A stretch of DNA of 64,000 nt from Phycomyces nitens (Eukaryota; Mucoromycota; Mucoromycetes; Mucorales; Phycomycetaceae), in assembly GCA_022702545.1 (NCBI GenBank), contig JAHRBC010000003.1:992001-1056000 (forward strand), in the 5' to 3' direction. Each line of letters begins with the position of its first letter. The first letter of the stretch is position 1. Both the position numbers and the translations under genes were made by a program. This document shows, piece after piece, positions 35,505-50,500 of the stretch. The notes below the pieces were generated by a model. That model did no database searches and was not told the origin of the DNA. It saw nothing but the letters and a program-made list of their open reading frames with translations.

Positions 35505-38500
35505 ATGGCGATGATCGACTTGGACACACCTGAAATTATAGAATCCCCGTCAATAGCTCTCTACAATCCTCTAGCATTCGATCTCACTGCTGCTGTTCAG
35601 AAACTACAGTCATGTCTCCAAAATAGTCCTCCATTCTGCGTCGACACACGTCTTGTCGATCAATTCCTTGTTGATCCAAAGATCTCCAAATCAGATCTCC
35701 TGGACACGATCGCCCGCCTGATGATCAATCCAGTCCTGACCCTGGATATCGTTCAAATCTTTCGTCCAATCGCAATCGACTTGATCGCACGATGGGCCAC
35801 GCCTGGATTTACTTTTTTTTTAGAAGCCGTCTCTACCAACGTGAGCGGTACTGTACATAGAATAGAAACGGTAGCAAAGGCATTTAGTCTTGTTCTTCCG
35901 GTGGTACCCCAGGTTAAGAGGTAATTTGTCAAGTGATTAAAAAAACTAGAGGATCTGGACTGACAGGTTTTGTCAATCGGTAGCTTGGCTGTTACATATT
36001 TTACCCATTCGCCTTCGTTGTTTGAGCGACTCAGTCAACTACCACAATACGAGAATGCAACGGCAAAAGATGTAAAAAAAAATCAGTATAGGTTTATCTA
36101 AAAGCGATATTGATCTCGATTGAATTAGATCACACCTGCAATGACTCAAGAACTTCAGAGTCTGTTGCAGACAACCTATCGATTGCTCTGCTTTTCAACA
36201 TCGACCTTTGGATCCCTGTGGAATTGGGGACCAGTCGTTCAATTGCTGAGCTATCCAGACACATACAATCGCTATTTTGCCGTCTTGTGTCTGAGCAAGG
36301 TTTATGGGCTTGCTGATATTCAGACAAAACGGTTACTTGGATCTTTGGTTGGGGGTGAAGAGCATCTCGACAGTGCAGATGAGCCTCTGGTGACAACAAT
36401 TGATAATACACGTGTAGATATGCGTATGATTCGGTAATTGGATATTGGATATTGGCAATGTCTTGGTGATCCAGCTAACAAACCTATCCATTTAGGCTAT
36501 GGGAGCAGCAACAACTAGCAATATCCCAATTCGCCCTTGTAAAAAATGACTATGCCACAGATTCCGGACACGCCCTCTCGGATAGTGATCTTTGTTCACT
36601 AACCTGCAACCTATGTGGTGTCTTACTACCAAAGACCCTCCACAGCACCAATCGGGATAGCAAGGTCACCTCTAATCTCGTACTCACAGAAACAACCTCT
36701 CGCAACCTTCATGCCATCAGTCTGGCCCTCTCAATTGGCGCACCCACCCTGTTGGAAGGTGTGACTGGAGCAGGAAAGACTGCCCTGGTAGAAGAGCTTG
36801 CCAACCGAACTGGTCGCAGTGATCGTAAGTCGAGAGAAAAAAAAAGCCAAATTTGGCGGTATTGACAAGGTGTTTATGACATTAGAGCTCGTAAAGATTC
36901 ATTTGGGTGACCAAACCGATCCAAAGGTATTGTTGGGCACATATGTCTCTACATCAACCCCAGGATCCTTCCGCTGGCAAGAAGGTGTCCTGACCACAGC
37001 CGTACAAGAAGGTCGGTGGGTACTCATTGAAGACATTGACCTTGCTCCTGCCGAAGTACTCTCTGTACTCTTGCCTTTGCTCGAAACCCGTCATCTCTTT
37101 ATCCCTTCCAGAGGCGAAAAGATCAAGGCCAAAGAAGGCTTCCAGTTATTCGGTACCCGTTCATTTGTCCCATCGCGCTCAGGTCGTGTCAGCTCCAGAG
37201 GCGGTGATCTTGTTACAGGCGCCAATCTATGGACTAGAGTGCATGTTGATCCCTTGTCGATGGAAGAGCTCGAAGCCGTAGTTCGTCAAAAGTTCCCTGT
37301 GATAGGAGACTTTGCCGTGCATGTAATGACCTTGTTCAAGACTGTGATTGGGATCTATCAAGATCCCCATTTTGCTGCCCTGGCTTCGTCTACAATGGGA
37401 AGATTTATCTCGACACGCGATTTGATGAAGTGGTGCTGTCGTATCGAGACATTGATGGGCAATCGTCTTCACAGCACAACTATAGCTGATGCCGGTCTAG
37501 ATGAACAAGTCCGTCAGGATCTGTTTAGTGAAGCAATCGATTGCTTCTGTGGTATGATTCCGGATTACAACACCTGGATCTTGGTCTTGGAGAAGGTCGG
37601 TGTACCTCTCCAGATCTCTGAGCCAATGGTTCGACACTATGTCGACCAATACAAGCCTGCTTTTGAGGTGACTGAATCAACCGTACGTGTCGGACGTGTC
37701 AATCTTTCATCAATTGCTGCCTCGGGAAAGCAGAAGCAGAAGCAAGGGATGGTCAAGCGAGAGCGCCAGAGACCTTTTGCCGTTACTGGCCACGCCCTGC
37801 GTCTCTTGGAGCGTCTTGCGGTCTGTGTGCATTTGACAGAGCCTGTACTGTTGGTTGGTGAGACGGGTACAGGAAAAACCACAGTCGTCCAACACTTGGC
37901 TGATATGATGCACCAGAACCTAATTGTCGTCAATTTGTCTCAGCAATCAGACAGTTCAGACCTTCTGGGTGGCTTCAAGCCAGTAGATGGCAAAGTACTG
38001 GCAATCCCACTGCGCGAAGAGTTTGAAAGACTATTTGAAAAGACCTTTTCGGTCAAAAAGAATGCAAAGTTTATGGAAATGGTTCGCAAGACATTTGTGC
38101 ATCAAAAGTGGGCAAACTTTGTCACCCTTCTTCAGCAAGCCGTAAAGATGTCGCAGCAAAAGTTTGAAAAGGAAGAGGAGGGTAGTGCAAAGAGAACAAG
38201 CCCTGAACTTCGCAGCGCATGGAAAGTGTTTTCGAACCATTTGGTTGAGTTCCAGGTCCAGCAGGTTCAATCGGCAAACAAGTTTGTCTTTCATTTCCTA
38301 GAGGGTTCACTCGTCAAGGCCGTCCGTCAGGGAGACTGGATCTTGCTCGACGAAATCAATTTGGCTACCACAGAAACCCTCGAGTGTCTCTCTGGTCTTC
38401 TTCAGGACGCCCATGGTTCGCTTCTATTGACCGAAAAGGGTGATGTTGAGCCTATCCGCCGTCATCCCAACTTTAGACTGTTTGCCTGTATGAACCCTGC

Positions 38501-41500
38501 CACAGACGTTGGCAAGCGTGATCTTCCCCCTGGTCTTCGCAACCGATTCACAGAGTTCTATGTCCACCCCCCGGATTCACGCTACGAGGATCTCTTGCAG
38601 ATCGTCCGTCGCTACCTGGTTGGAATCTCTACCGGAAACGAGAGTGCGTGTGACGATGTAGCCGAGTTTTACATGGAGGCCAAGAAGCTCTCTAGTGAAC
38701 ACAAGCTGACTGACGGTGCAAACCAGCGCCCACACTTTAGTATGCGTACCCTGGCTCGTGCTCTTACTTATGTCGTCCAGATCTTCCCTACCTATGGTTT
38801 ACGTCGTTCGCTCTACGAAGGTTTCTGCATGACATTCTTGACACAACTGAGCAAAGAGAGTGAGGTCCTGATGCGTGATCTGATCCACAAGACCATCCTT
38901 CGTTCTGTCAAGAACCCCTCTCACCTTATCTCCCAAATTCCTCGCCAGCCAGATGGCCAGTTTATCCAGTTTGGATACTTTTGGCTGGAGCAAGGTCAGT
39001 TTGAGCCCTACACAGACGATCAGTACATCATGACACCCTCGGTCGAAACCAAGCTCCACAACCTGGCCCGTGTCATTATGTCCCGCAAATTCCCTGTGCT
39101 CATCCAAGGTCCTACATCTGCTGGTAAGACCAGTATGATTGAATTCATGGCCAAGAAAACCGGCCACAGATTCGTGCGTATCAACAACCACGAGCATACC
39201 GATCTTCAAGAGTACCTTGGTACCTATGTCTCCAATGCCGATGGCCAGCTTGTCTTCCAAGAGGGTGTTTTGGTAGAAGCCTTGAGAAACGGTTACTGGA
39301 TCGTACTAGACGAACTCAACTTGGCTCCTTCGGATGTCCTTGAAGCTCTCAACCGACTTTTGGACGACAACCGTGAATTGCTTATTCCTGAAACTCAAGA
39401 AGTAGTCAAACCTCACCCTCACTTTATGCTCTTTGCTACCCAGAATCCTGCTGGTCTCTACGGTGGCAGAAAGGCCCTGTCTCGAGCATTCCGCAACAGA
39501 TTCCTAGAGTTGCACTTTGACGATATTCCCGAAGAAGAATTGGAAACCATTCTGTCCAGAAGATGCCGTATCGCACCATCCTACTGCAAGAAATTGGTCC
39601 AGGTATACAAGGCATTGATGGAGAGACGCCAGAGCACACGTATCTTTGAACAAAAGCACGGCTTTATCACCCTTCGTGATCTTTTCCGCTGGGCTGGACG
39701 CGACCCCACGGGGTACCAAGAGTTGGCCGAGCATGGATACATGTTGCTGGCCGAAAGATGTCGCAAGGACGAGGAAAAGAGAGTCGTGAAGCAAGTGCTC
39801 GAATCCGTCATGCGTGTCAAGATTGAAGAGGAAGCAATGTATGGTTTCGAGACTCTGGAGGAGTTTGCCATTTTCGACAAGATCCTAAAGGAAAAGGCTG
39901 GCCAGGACGATGGAAAGTTGGTGTGGACAAAGGCCATGCGACGTCTCTTTAGCTTGGTTGCCAGATGTCTTCGTTTCAAGGAGCCTGTCTTGCTGGTCGG
40001 TGAGACTGGTTGTGGAAAGACAACTGTTTGCCAAATGTTGGCAGAAACTTTCAACCGTGAGCTCCATATTGTCAATTGTCACCAAAACACCGAGACCGGC
40101 GATCTGTTGGGTGGTCAGCGTCCTGTGCGCCATCACACCGAATCTGACACTCAGCAAAAGCAGCTCTTTGAATGGCATGACGGTCCACTTGTGCAGTCCA
40201 TGAAGTCTGGCCACTTGTTCTTGCTCGATGAAATCTCTTTGGCTGATGATTCCGTATTGGAGAGACTCAACTCGGTCCTTGAACCCAGCCGTCTGTTGGT
40301 ACTTGCAGAAAAGGGAGGAAAGCATGTAGAAGAGCTTTATGGCAGCGAAGGGTTCCAGTTCTTGGCCACCATGAATCCCGGTGGAGATTACGGCAAAAAG
40401 GAGCTTTCGCCTGCTCTGCGAAACAGATTCACCGAGATCTGGGTCCCGGCCGTAAGCGACAGAGATGATCTTGTTAGTATCATTGAAGAACAAATGACTC
40501 GTCCAGGAGTGCAAGGCTACAGCAATCGTATGCTTGACTTTGTTGACTGGTTTGCCCAGGCATTGGGACAAAGCCGTGTTGTCGTCAGTCTGAGAGACAT
40601 CTTATCCTGGGTCAAGTTTATCAACACTGCAGTTGACCAAGGAATTCCTCCTCATCTCAGCTATGTCCATGGTGGATGTCTTGTTCTTTTGGATGGTCTT
40701 GGATCCCATGGTTCCTCGGGATCTTTCCTTTCTGGTGCACCTCTTAGAGAATTTAGACTAAAGTGTCTTCGTCAGTTGGCAAACGAACCCGAAGCTTCCG
40801 AAAAGGAGATCCTTGGAGAAGCCAAGAGTAATGTCAAGATGTCAGATGATCAATTTGCAATCGGTGCCTTCCACATCCCTCGCGGCCAGCTGTCAAAGGC
40901 TGACATCAAGTTCACCTTGTTGGCACCCACTACAGCCGACAACGCCATGCGTGTCGTCCGTGCCATGCAGGTCAACAAGCCAATCTTGCTCGAAGGTAGT
41001 CCAGGTGTAGGAAAAACCAGTCTGGTATCTGCTCTGGCAGCTGCCTCTGGCCATCGTCTGGTGCGTATCAATTTGTCTGAACAGACTGATCTTATGGACC
41101 TCTTTGGTTCTGATCTGCCTGTCGAGGGTGGCTCAAGTGGTGAATTTGCCTGGAGAGATGCTCCGTTTTTGCAGGCCATGAAGGATGGCGACTGGGTTTT
41201 GTTGGATGAGTTGAATTTGGCTTCCCAGTCGGTTCTCGAAGGTCTCAATTCATGTTTGGATCATCGTGGTGCTGTCTACATTCCCGAACTCGACAGAGAG
41301 TTCTTTTGCGCCAAGGAGTTCCGTGTATTTGGTGCCCAGAACCCACTCCAACAGGGTGGTGGTCGCAAGGGTCTTCCAAAGTCCTTTATCAATCGTTTCA
41401 CCCAGGTTTATGTCGAGCACCTTAGTGCCGATGATCTCTTGTTTATCTGTGCCCATTTGTTCCCTCAGTTCAAGTTGGAAATCATGAAACTCATGATCAA

Positions 41501-44500
41501 ATTTAACGCTAGAATGTATGAAGAGACCATGGTCCGTTGCAGTTTTGGACGCAAGGGAAGTCCCTGGGAGTTCAACCTGCGTGATGTATTCCGTTGGTTA
41601 GAACTGATGCAAAAGGATAATGTTCATGATCCTGCCGAGTTCCTTGACATCATTTATCTCCAGCGAATGCGCACCCATGAAGATCGCATAAAGATTGGAA
41701 AACTGTACGAAGAAGTGTTTGGTGTGCCTTATAGCCGTCCTCAGTACCCTGAGTACCATGTCAGCCCCAACCAGCTGGTAGTCGGGCACTCTCGTCTGCC
41801 CAGAAAGAACGGCGATCATGAAAGTGATATGCTTGAACGTGAAGACCATCTTCTCCAGTCATTCTTGCCATCTCTCGAGGCACTCATCAAGTGTGTTGAA
41901 TCAAATTGGATGGCAATCTTGACCGGTCCATCTGCATCTGGAAAGACCTCTCTTGTGCGCCTGTTGAGCAAGATGACAGGAAACCGTCTCGAGGAATTTG
42001 CAATGAACAATAGCGTGGACACCATGGAGCTTCTCGGTGGATTCGAACAAGTTGACTTGAACCGTCATCGTCAGGTCGTCATGGACACATTGAGCCAATT
42101 GACTAGCCGTGCCTCAAAAGCCTTGTTGATGTACCTTGCCCAGCAAGAAAACCATCCCAGCCAGTGTGCGATCATTTTGGAGCAGATCCGCCAACTAAAC
42201 GACGCCTGGTTTACATTGGAAAGCAGACAAAACTTTAGACGCTTGTCTGATGAACCTGATGCCCATGGACTTGATTACACATTGGTCTCTCGGGTCCTCA
42301 CCTGTCTTGATGGCGCTGCTGGTCTTGATGAAGAGGCTCATACAATGATGACCACGGCTATTTTGTCTATCAAGAATCTCCAGCGACTGGAGAAGGAGTC
42401 TGTAGCCGGAAAATTCGAATGGATCGATGGTCTGTTGATCCATGCTCTCGAACAAGGACATTGGTTATTGATCGACAATGCCAATTTGTGTAATCCTTCT
42501 GTCCTGGATCGTCTCAACCCTCTGTTTGAGAATGACGGTGTCTTGATGGTAAACGAGCGTGGCCTTGTTGATGGCACAGTAAAGATCATCAAGCCCCATC
42601 CAAACTTCCGCATGTTCATGACAGTCGACCCTCAGAACGGAGAGCTTTCTCGTGCGATGCGTAACCGTGGTATTGAGATCTCTCTGGTTGACTCTGACTG
42701 GAACAAGAACCCCCAGGATGTAACCAAGGTTGCCAATGCACTTGGACTTCGTGGACCAAACCTGCCCTTGATTCTGTACGATCTTCAAGAAGAGGTTGCA
42801 GCCAAACGCAAACATTTCGGAAGACGCAAGAATGTACGTGATTACTTGCTCTTTACTACTTATGCAGTCGAGCGCCTCCAACGTGGTCAGTCTGTGGTTT
42901 CCGCTATCCACGAAGCGTTTAGACAGGTGTTTGTGGATGTCACTGAGCTTCCAGAATCGCTTGTGAAATTGCTGGCTGATGGAACACCAGAGGCAGTTTT
43001 GGAGAACATGGTATCACCTACCAATTCCCCTTACTTTATCGGTGGAACAATGTTCCAGGAGGATTCTGTGCTGGCAACTGTCAGCATCCAGGGTGCATAT
43101 CTTTTGTCACTCTTGCAGCAGCCCCCTAGTGAAGATGAAGCAGCCGATATGCGTCGCATCGAGGTCGCAGTGGATTACTTTATGGAATCATTGACATCCG
43201 AGGACTATGGTCTTCGTTTGAGATGGCTCGCGTTTATGGTCCAGCACGGATCTGTTACCAGACCCGCTGTCTTGGAACGTCTTGGCTACTTGATCAAAAC
43301 ATCTTACACTCACCCCGTATTTGGAGAGTATAGAAAGCTTCAGTTGGTGTATGAGCAAGAAAGAGAGGCCTCTTTGGACGTTCGTCCATCTTTGGTATGT
43401 ACTAAAAAAAAACAAAGTGAAATCGTATGGCTAACTGTACTTAATCTTCCTAGACACTGGTGCACACCCACAAGACCTTTTTGATGTTTGTCCGTTTGTG
43501 CAAGCAAGAATATGAAAACATTGCAATGCAGAATGCCACCAAACGCCTGAATGCAGGAGGAATGACACCTCTCCAACAGTCTTTCTGTTTCCGTGAAGGT
43601 CGTCTGAGTGAAACCCAATTGGCACACCCTGTAGTCTCTATGCTATTCCCCTTGTTTGAAGCTATCAAAGAGAGCTACCTGTCATGGATCAACGAATCTT
43701 TCTATCGTACTTGCCCCACCAGTGTACGTTTATTAAGCAAATATTTGGGCAAGATGGACAAACTAATCATTATTAACGGTAGGCCTTTGATGTTCTCAAT
43801 CGACTTTTGGATTGTCGTGATTATGCCTGGTCGCTCGCACAATCTCCTACTCTCAGTCTTGACAACTTTTTGATCATCTTGCGTATCATGAAGTCTCTCA
43901 TGACTATCGAGGACCCTGCTCCCATCTTCTTTGCTGCCCCTTGTGACTTGATCAATGAGATTATGTCCAACTTTGATTTCGAGACTTGTCGCTCCATGAA
44001 GTCTCTTTGGAACTACTTTTCACCAGCCACATTATCTTCGGTTGCCTTGTTTGACTTGGAAACCGAGTTGCGCGAAATCGATGCTACCATGGACTCTTAT
44101 TTGCCATCAAATGGTGTGTTTGTGAACAAAGTAAAATACTAGGCAAAACACTGATTGATTTCTTTTTTTTTAATTTAGAAAATGGTCTCGAGGCCAACGA
44201 TCTCGTTCTCAGAGCCAAGCCCGATGTCAAGGCTGCTTTGGTCGAAGGTATTGCTACCCTCTATGCAGTCAACGAAAACGATGACAAGGATGCCATTAAG
44301 TTGGCAAAGTCTCTCCAGCATTTGCCAGAGGTAAAAAAATAATATTGTAAATACACTTTTGGGAGCTGTATTAATGCTTTATATATGTAGTATATTCGTC
44401 GTCAAATGGAAGCCGAAGGCTCAGTTGTACCTGCTGCAGAAAACATTACTACTTGGGACACTGCTCTTCTTCCTCTCTTTGATTACGCTAGTTTGTCAAC

Positions 44501-47500
44501 AGAGATGGAATTGGTGGCAAGTCTTTATGCCGGATCATGCGATTTGACCAACAAGGTAAATATCCATCAATCCAGCTAGACACCAATTGGCATACCAATT
44601 AAACTCTTATATCCTAGGCTGCTTTCGAGACACTTGTCGAAAAGATAAAGGAATTCAAGGCTGACTCGTTTAGCAATACATCTCGTCCTCCCTTGGATAT
44701 GGTGCCTTATCAGCGACTGATGTGGTTCTTGGATTCTGACTGTAAGTTATTGGTGTGGTACAAGTGGGGTATTGGAATGTATTCTTAATTCATGATTATT
44801 AGACGAGAACAAGATTGCAAAGAACTTGCCTAGCATGGTACAGGATGCTTCCCACATCTGGCACCGTCGCTTGTGGCGCTCCAGTGTATTCCAAAAGAAC
44901 CTTTATTCTCTTATCCCATCTGCAAAGACTGAAGTTGTAAGTTGGGACACCAAGAGATGAAAAAAAAATAGAAAACAATTGGTCATAATCTAATGTTTAT
45001 TATAGGATCTTGGTATTTCTTCGGGTTCTCTGTCTCTATTCGAGAGCGTAGAAACCATGGCATGCTTGAACATCTTGTAAGCTTAATAATATATCGATTG
45101 GTTTCGGATCTCTTGAATCTAATTGAATTGATTAGGTGCTCTGTCGAAAAAATGTCTGCCGATGCTTATGAGAATGCTCTGAACAAGCTCAAATCCTTGA
45201 AGCAGCTCTTGGCTACAAACACCCAGCTTAAAGACAAGCGGGCTCTCGAGATCATTATGTTGTCATCTTTGGCTAGACAGGTACAAATCCACTCTACACA
45301 GATAATGAAGTACTAACATGATTGCTTTTGTAGCTTCTTAATGCTTCTTCTGATGTCCTTCTTCCCAGTCTGTATGACAAGCTATGTGCCCACTTTGACA
45401 AGCTTACTCCGTTTGTAAACGATCTTTTGAACTCGACGATTTACACTGTCGAGAACGTCCGTGAACACTATGATGTTATCCTGTCCGTTATTGCACAGAT
45501 CAGTATTGTTTTGGAAGATGCGAATATGAATGCATTCTATACCTCGGCAGTCGAGGCTCTTTCAGAGACAATCAGACACTTTAGAAGCAAGGACCTTGTC
45601 GCATACTTTAAATCGGCAGGAAAAACTAGAGTTCTCTTGGGTCTTGCCTTTGTTTCGGCCTATGTTCCCGACTACCCTGTCGACCCTACATCAGAGCCCC
45701 GTTTGCGTGTCGATCTTTTGACAAAGAAGAAGCAAGAGTGCTTGGATATCATCAACGTCCGATCCGCAATTGAGACCCTGTACACTGGAAACAAGACCAA
45801 CCCTGTGGTTGAAGGTCAAAAATTCATTCTTTCTCAAGTCAACGAGTCCCTCGCAAAGTCGTCGACCACCTTTTCCCTCCGTCCCACAAAGTCTCAACTG
45901 GATGACATTTTCGTTGACCTTCGATATCTCCAAAAGAGCATGTTGGAACGCAACGTAGAGACTCTCATGCAGGACTTGGAAGACACAGGAATGGAATCAG
46001 TTATGCAGCGTGAAGCCCTTTTGCAAGGCAATGCTTTGCAGTTCCTCGATCGTGTCCAGGCGAAATACCCAATGTACCGCGATATCTTGCAGCCTTTGCT
46101 CGTTGCTGTAGATGACATCAAGTATGGTTTGAGAATCATGACCTCCCATCACCGCAATGATGCCACCAATGATTTCTTGGCCCAGGTTGTCGAAATGCTT
46201 ATCCGTGGTCAGGATGGCTCAGAGCTTCCTACCGACTTGGATTGCCACACACTTGCTTCCCCTGATACCTTGGCCCAACTAAAGGAGATTATCTTTGAGC
46301 GTGCTTCTGCTAGTAACAAGTGGTCATTCTATCTCCGTATCCTGATCATTGTATTGCAACGTTTGGTCATGTCCATTAGTGGACACGGATACATCCGCCT
46401 GGAAGACATGTCATGTCTCAATGTCGTATTCAACGAAATTGTCCAGATCTGGAAGGCTGCTCAGGTATACAAGCGCCAAAAGGAAATCGAAAGGGACCAG
46501 ATGTACAAGACACGCGCCAAGAAGTACGAGCCTCTTACTGATGAAGAGCAAGAGGAGCTTGATATGCGCAAAACCTTTGCCGACTTTAACGAAGTCTATG
46601 AAGATTTGGTCGAAGACAACGAGCCCACTGCAAAGTCTGGTGGCCAGATGAACACTCCCAACGAAGTCGAAGAAGAATCTGTTCTTGACGACACCGATAC
46701 TCAGCGTATCGGCCATCTTCACAAGATGATCTTTGATACTTTCCGTCACGATGTCTGCGCCCACTTTACCAAGTCATGGGATCGTGAGGTCCTTCAGGCT
46801 TATACCATGGCCGGCCAATTGGCCAAGATGGCATCTTCTGCATTCTCCAGCAAGACAGATCGTGTCTGCAATGCTGGTAACCTTCGAATTGCTTCAATGG
46901 CAATTCGTCGTCTAGAATCCGAAGATTCATTCGGTTTGACCAGTGATGATATCTATGACTTTTACAAGAGCGAAAACGTCGGCGAGGCCAAGCGAGTTGA
47001 GCCTGTCATTAGACGATTCAAGAACCGTGTCATGGAGATCTTGGCAGAATGGCCCGAGCATGCTGTCCTACAGCAAATCATTGCCGTATGCGATCGTATC
47101 CTTGGTTTCTCTATCCTCTCTCCCGTTGCTCAATTCCTTACTGGTATCGAACTCCTCTTGCAAAAGTCCGAGGACTGGGAAGCATATGCAGCCAAGCATG
47201 TGTCTATCCAAGCACAGCGCGATGAACTGGTCAGTCTGATTGTCCGTTGGAGACAGCTCGAATTGAACTGCTGGCCAAAACTGTTGGCTGCTCAAGAGCA
47301 GTACAGCCAGGATGCCGCATTCACCTGGTGGTTCCATCTTTACGATGCACTCAACAACACCTCGTTTGAGCTTGGAACCGAAGAAGAAAAGGGTAAAAAG
47401 ACCAAAGAACTCTTGACCGCCCTTGATCAGTTTGTCCAGGTATCTACTCTTGTAGAGTTTGAGCCTCGCCTCAAGATGGTCGATAGTTTCTATCGCCAGG

Positions 47501-50500
47501 CCCGCATGCAGGCCGAGTTGGCCCAGACTGATGGTGAGCGATTGAGCCACGAAACAGTTGCCACCGTACTTCGCAATGTGTACCTGTACTATGATCAGTT
47601 CCGCGATCATGCCCGCACTTACCTTGCTCAGCTTCGCAAGCCAATCGAGAAGGATCTAAAGGATTTCGTAAAGATTGCAAGCTGGAAGGATATCAACATT
47701 TATGCCTTGCGTCAGAGTGCCCAAAAGACTCATAGACAGCTTCACAAATGCATTCGCAAGTATCGCGAGATCCTAGGCCACACTATGTTGACCATCATTG
47801 CTACTTACAACCAAGAACAAGCCATGTTCCAGTACGGCGACGATAAGCGTTACGACGACACCAAAAAGGGATTTGTCGACCAACTGGACCAGCCCAAGCT
47901 TTGGCTCACAAAGACCAACATTTCATCCACTATGCCAATCGAGTGGCCTGTTAGTGCTCAGCCCGTCAAGCGACATTTGGCCAATTTGCAGTCGACCTTG
48001 AACAGGATGAGACTGTATTGTCGTGAAGATGTGTTTGTTGCAGACAACTACACCAAAGAACTTCCTCTGGAGACATTCATGACCGATATTATTAACCAGA
48101 TCAAGCACTTCCAAAAGGAAACACCCGCTGTCATGACCGACGAAAACAAGTCGATGGTCAAGCTTCAGAAGCTTCAAAAGAAAAAGGCTCTTGTGGACTT
48201 TTTGAAAGAACTCAAGCGTCTTGGTCTCAAGTGGCGTGCTACTACTCTTGCCGAGCAGAATGCCGACACATCTCAGCTCTTCCGCCTCAAGTCTGCCGAA
48301 CTCGACTATGTGCTTATGAATAGAGATCTTCAGAAGCAGGACCTTTCTACTCATGGCTGCACTAACCAAGATACTCTTGACCTGTGGAACAAGGCAAACA
48401 GCTACTATTACCGCAGCATTGCTCGATTGACCCATCTGCGCAACTTGAGCACGACCCAGGTTCACAAGGATCTCTCTATGCTTGAGGTTGAACGTTGTAT
48501 GAGTACGACCGAATATGCATTTTCGCTTGTCACCAAGGAACGTGCTATCCTTAACCACTTTGAGGAGCGCATGTCAGTTCTCCAGGGTGTCTGTGTCCAG
48601 CTGGCTTCGTTCTACGATGCCTATTCTCGCGACCGTCCTATTAGCCACGATGCCACTCTCGGCCGTCGTCTCACTCATCAAAAGCTGGCGGTTGACACAC
48701 TTGTGATTGAGCTGTCTCAAGCTACCATAACCATGAAACTCCAGACCGAGTACACGACCAGCAGCGCCTACCAGCAAGCTTTGACAGAGATGGAAAACCT
48801 TTGCGCAACTGTCAGAAAGATCCAAAAGACTATCGATTACACCTTTTCCCAGCGCTATCTCTATCCCGAGACTAGTACCAGACTTGGTTTCTCCATCTTG
48901 TCTGAGGATGTGGAAGAGATGATTGAAGCTCACTACGACTCAATTGATGCAATGGAGCCCGCATTGATGGCTATTATTGAACAAGTACCCCAGTCAAGCC
49001 ACAGCATCTATCCTATTCTCAACCATATCAGCACTGCACGCACCGTCCAGGCCGTCAGCATGGACGATCAGGTCACAACAGTTGTTGATGTCCGCGACAA
49101 GTTGTATTCTTTGATTGATGCCATCCTTGTGTCTATCCAAGACCTTAAAAAGGCCAAGACTCCTGCCCCTGCTCCTGTGGCCACACCAGACGAAGAGCAA
49201 GAAGAAGAGCAAGTTGTCGAGGATATGGAAGAAAACTATATCCGTTTACAGCACAACAAGCAATTTGAATTGTCCAATGCCCTTCACTTTGAGGTCATTA
49301 CCAAGCGTTGCCTGGATGCCCTAAAGATGTGCCATCAGTTGAGCGTTAGCCAGTCAGCCGAGTCAGCCAATGAGGTCTCGCGTCTTTTGCAAGATACTTA
49401 TCCTTTCCTCCAACAGTACATGCTTGTTGTCCAGCACACACTCGGCGAGATTGTCGTGCACCACAAATCGACCGCCAAGCTATCCTATGCTCTCGTAAAT
49501 TCGTTTACAATCATTATCAGTAAAGGTTTCTGTATGCCCGAAGGTGCCTCTGATGAGGAAGAGGGTGAGGGTGAAGGTGTTGGAACCGGTACTGGTATTG
49601 GAGAAGGCCAAGGTAACAAGGACGTTAGTGAAGAGATTGAAGATGAAGAACAAGTTCTTGGAACCCAGAACGAAGAACAGCAAAAGAACGAGAAGCAGGA
49701 TTCCAAGGAGGAGAAGAACGGCATGGAGATGGAGAACGACTTTGATGGAGAACTTGAAGATGTAGAACAAGATGATCAAGAAAAGGACGAAGACGATTCA
49801 TCTGATGAAGACGAAGAGATGGATGATGAGATTGGTGATGTTGACGACATGGACCCCGACGCCGTGGATGATAAGATGTGGGGTGATGAAGGAGACGATA
49901 AGCTGAACGAGAGTGACAAGACTGTTGACCAAGATCAAGGTCAAAGCGAACAAAAGGAGTCTGATATTGTTGCCAAGGAAGAAGAAGATGGAAAGCAGCC
50001 AGAGAAGAAGGGTGAAAAACCAGATTCTTCTGAAGATCCTCAGAAGCAGCAAGAACAAGAAGCCGGCGAAGAAAGCGAAGGTGATGGTGAAGGTGAAGGT
50101 GATGATCAGATGGATGATGAAGGCGAAGACGCTGAGGATGGCGAAGACGGCATGGAGAACAACCCAGGTGACAAGTTTAATGCCGATATTCCTGAAGCAG
50201 AAACTCTCGAACTTCCTGACGACCTGAATATGGATGGTGATGGTGACGAAGAAGAGCAGGGCGAAGACAAGGAAGAATTCTTTGATGCCATGGATGCCGA
50301 AGCACCTCCTGAAGAAGGCGAACAAGTTCCTGACGAAGAGGAAGAAGGTGAAGCCTTCCACGATCCACTCAACGACGCAACTGAAGCCGAAAACAAGGGA
50401 GATGAAGATGAAGAAATGGCTGATGCTACAGCTCATATGGATAACGAAGATGATGAAGAGGCCGGAGGCGAGAACGGCGAAGAAGAAGGCGAAGAAGAAA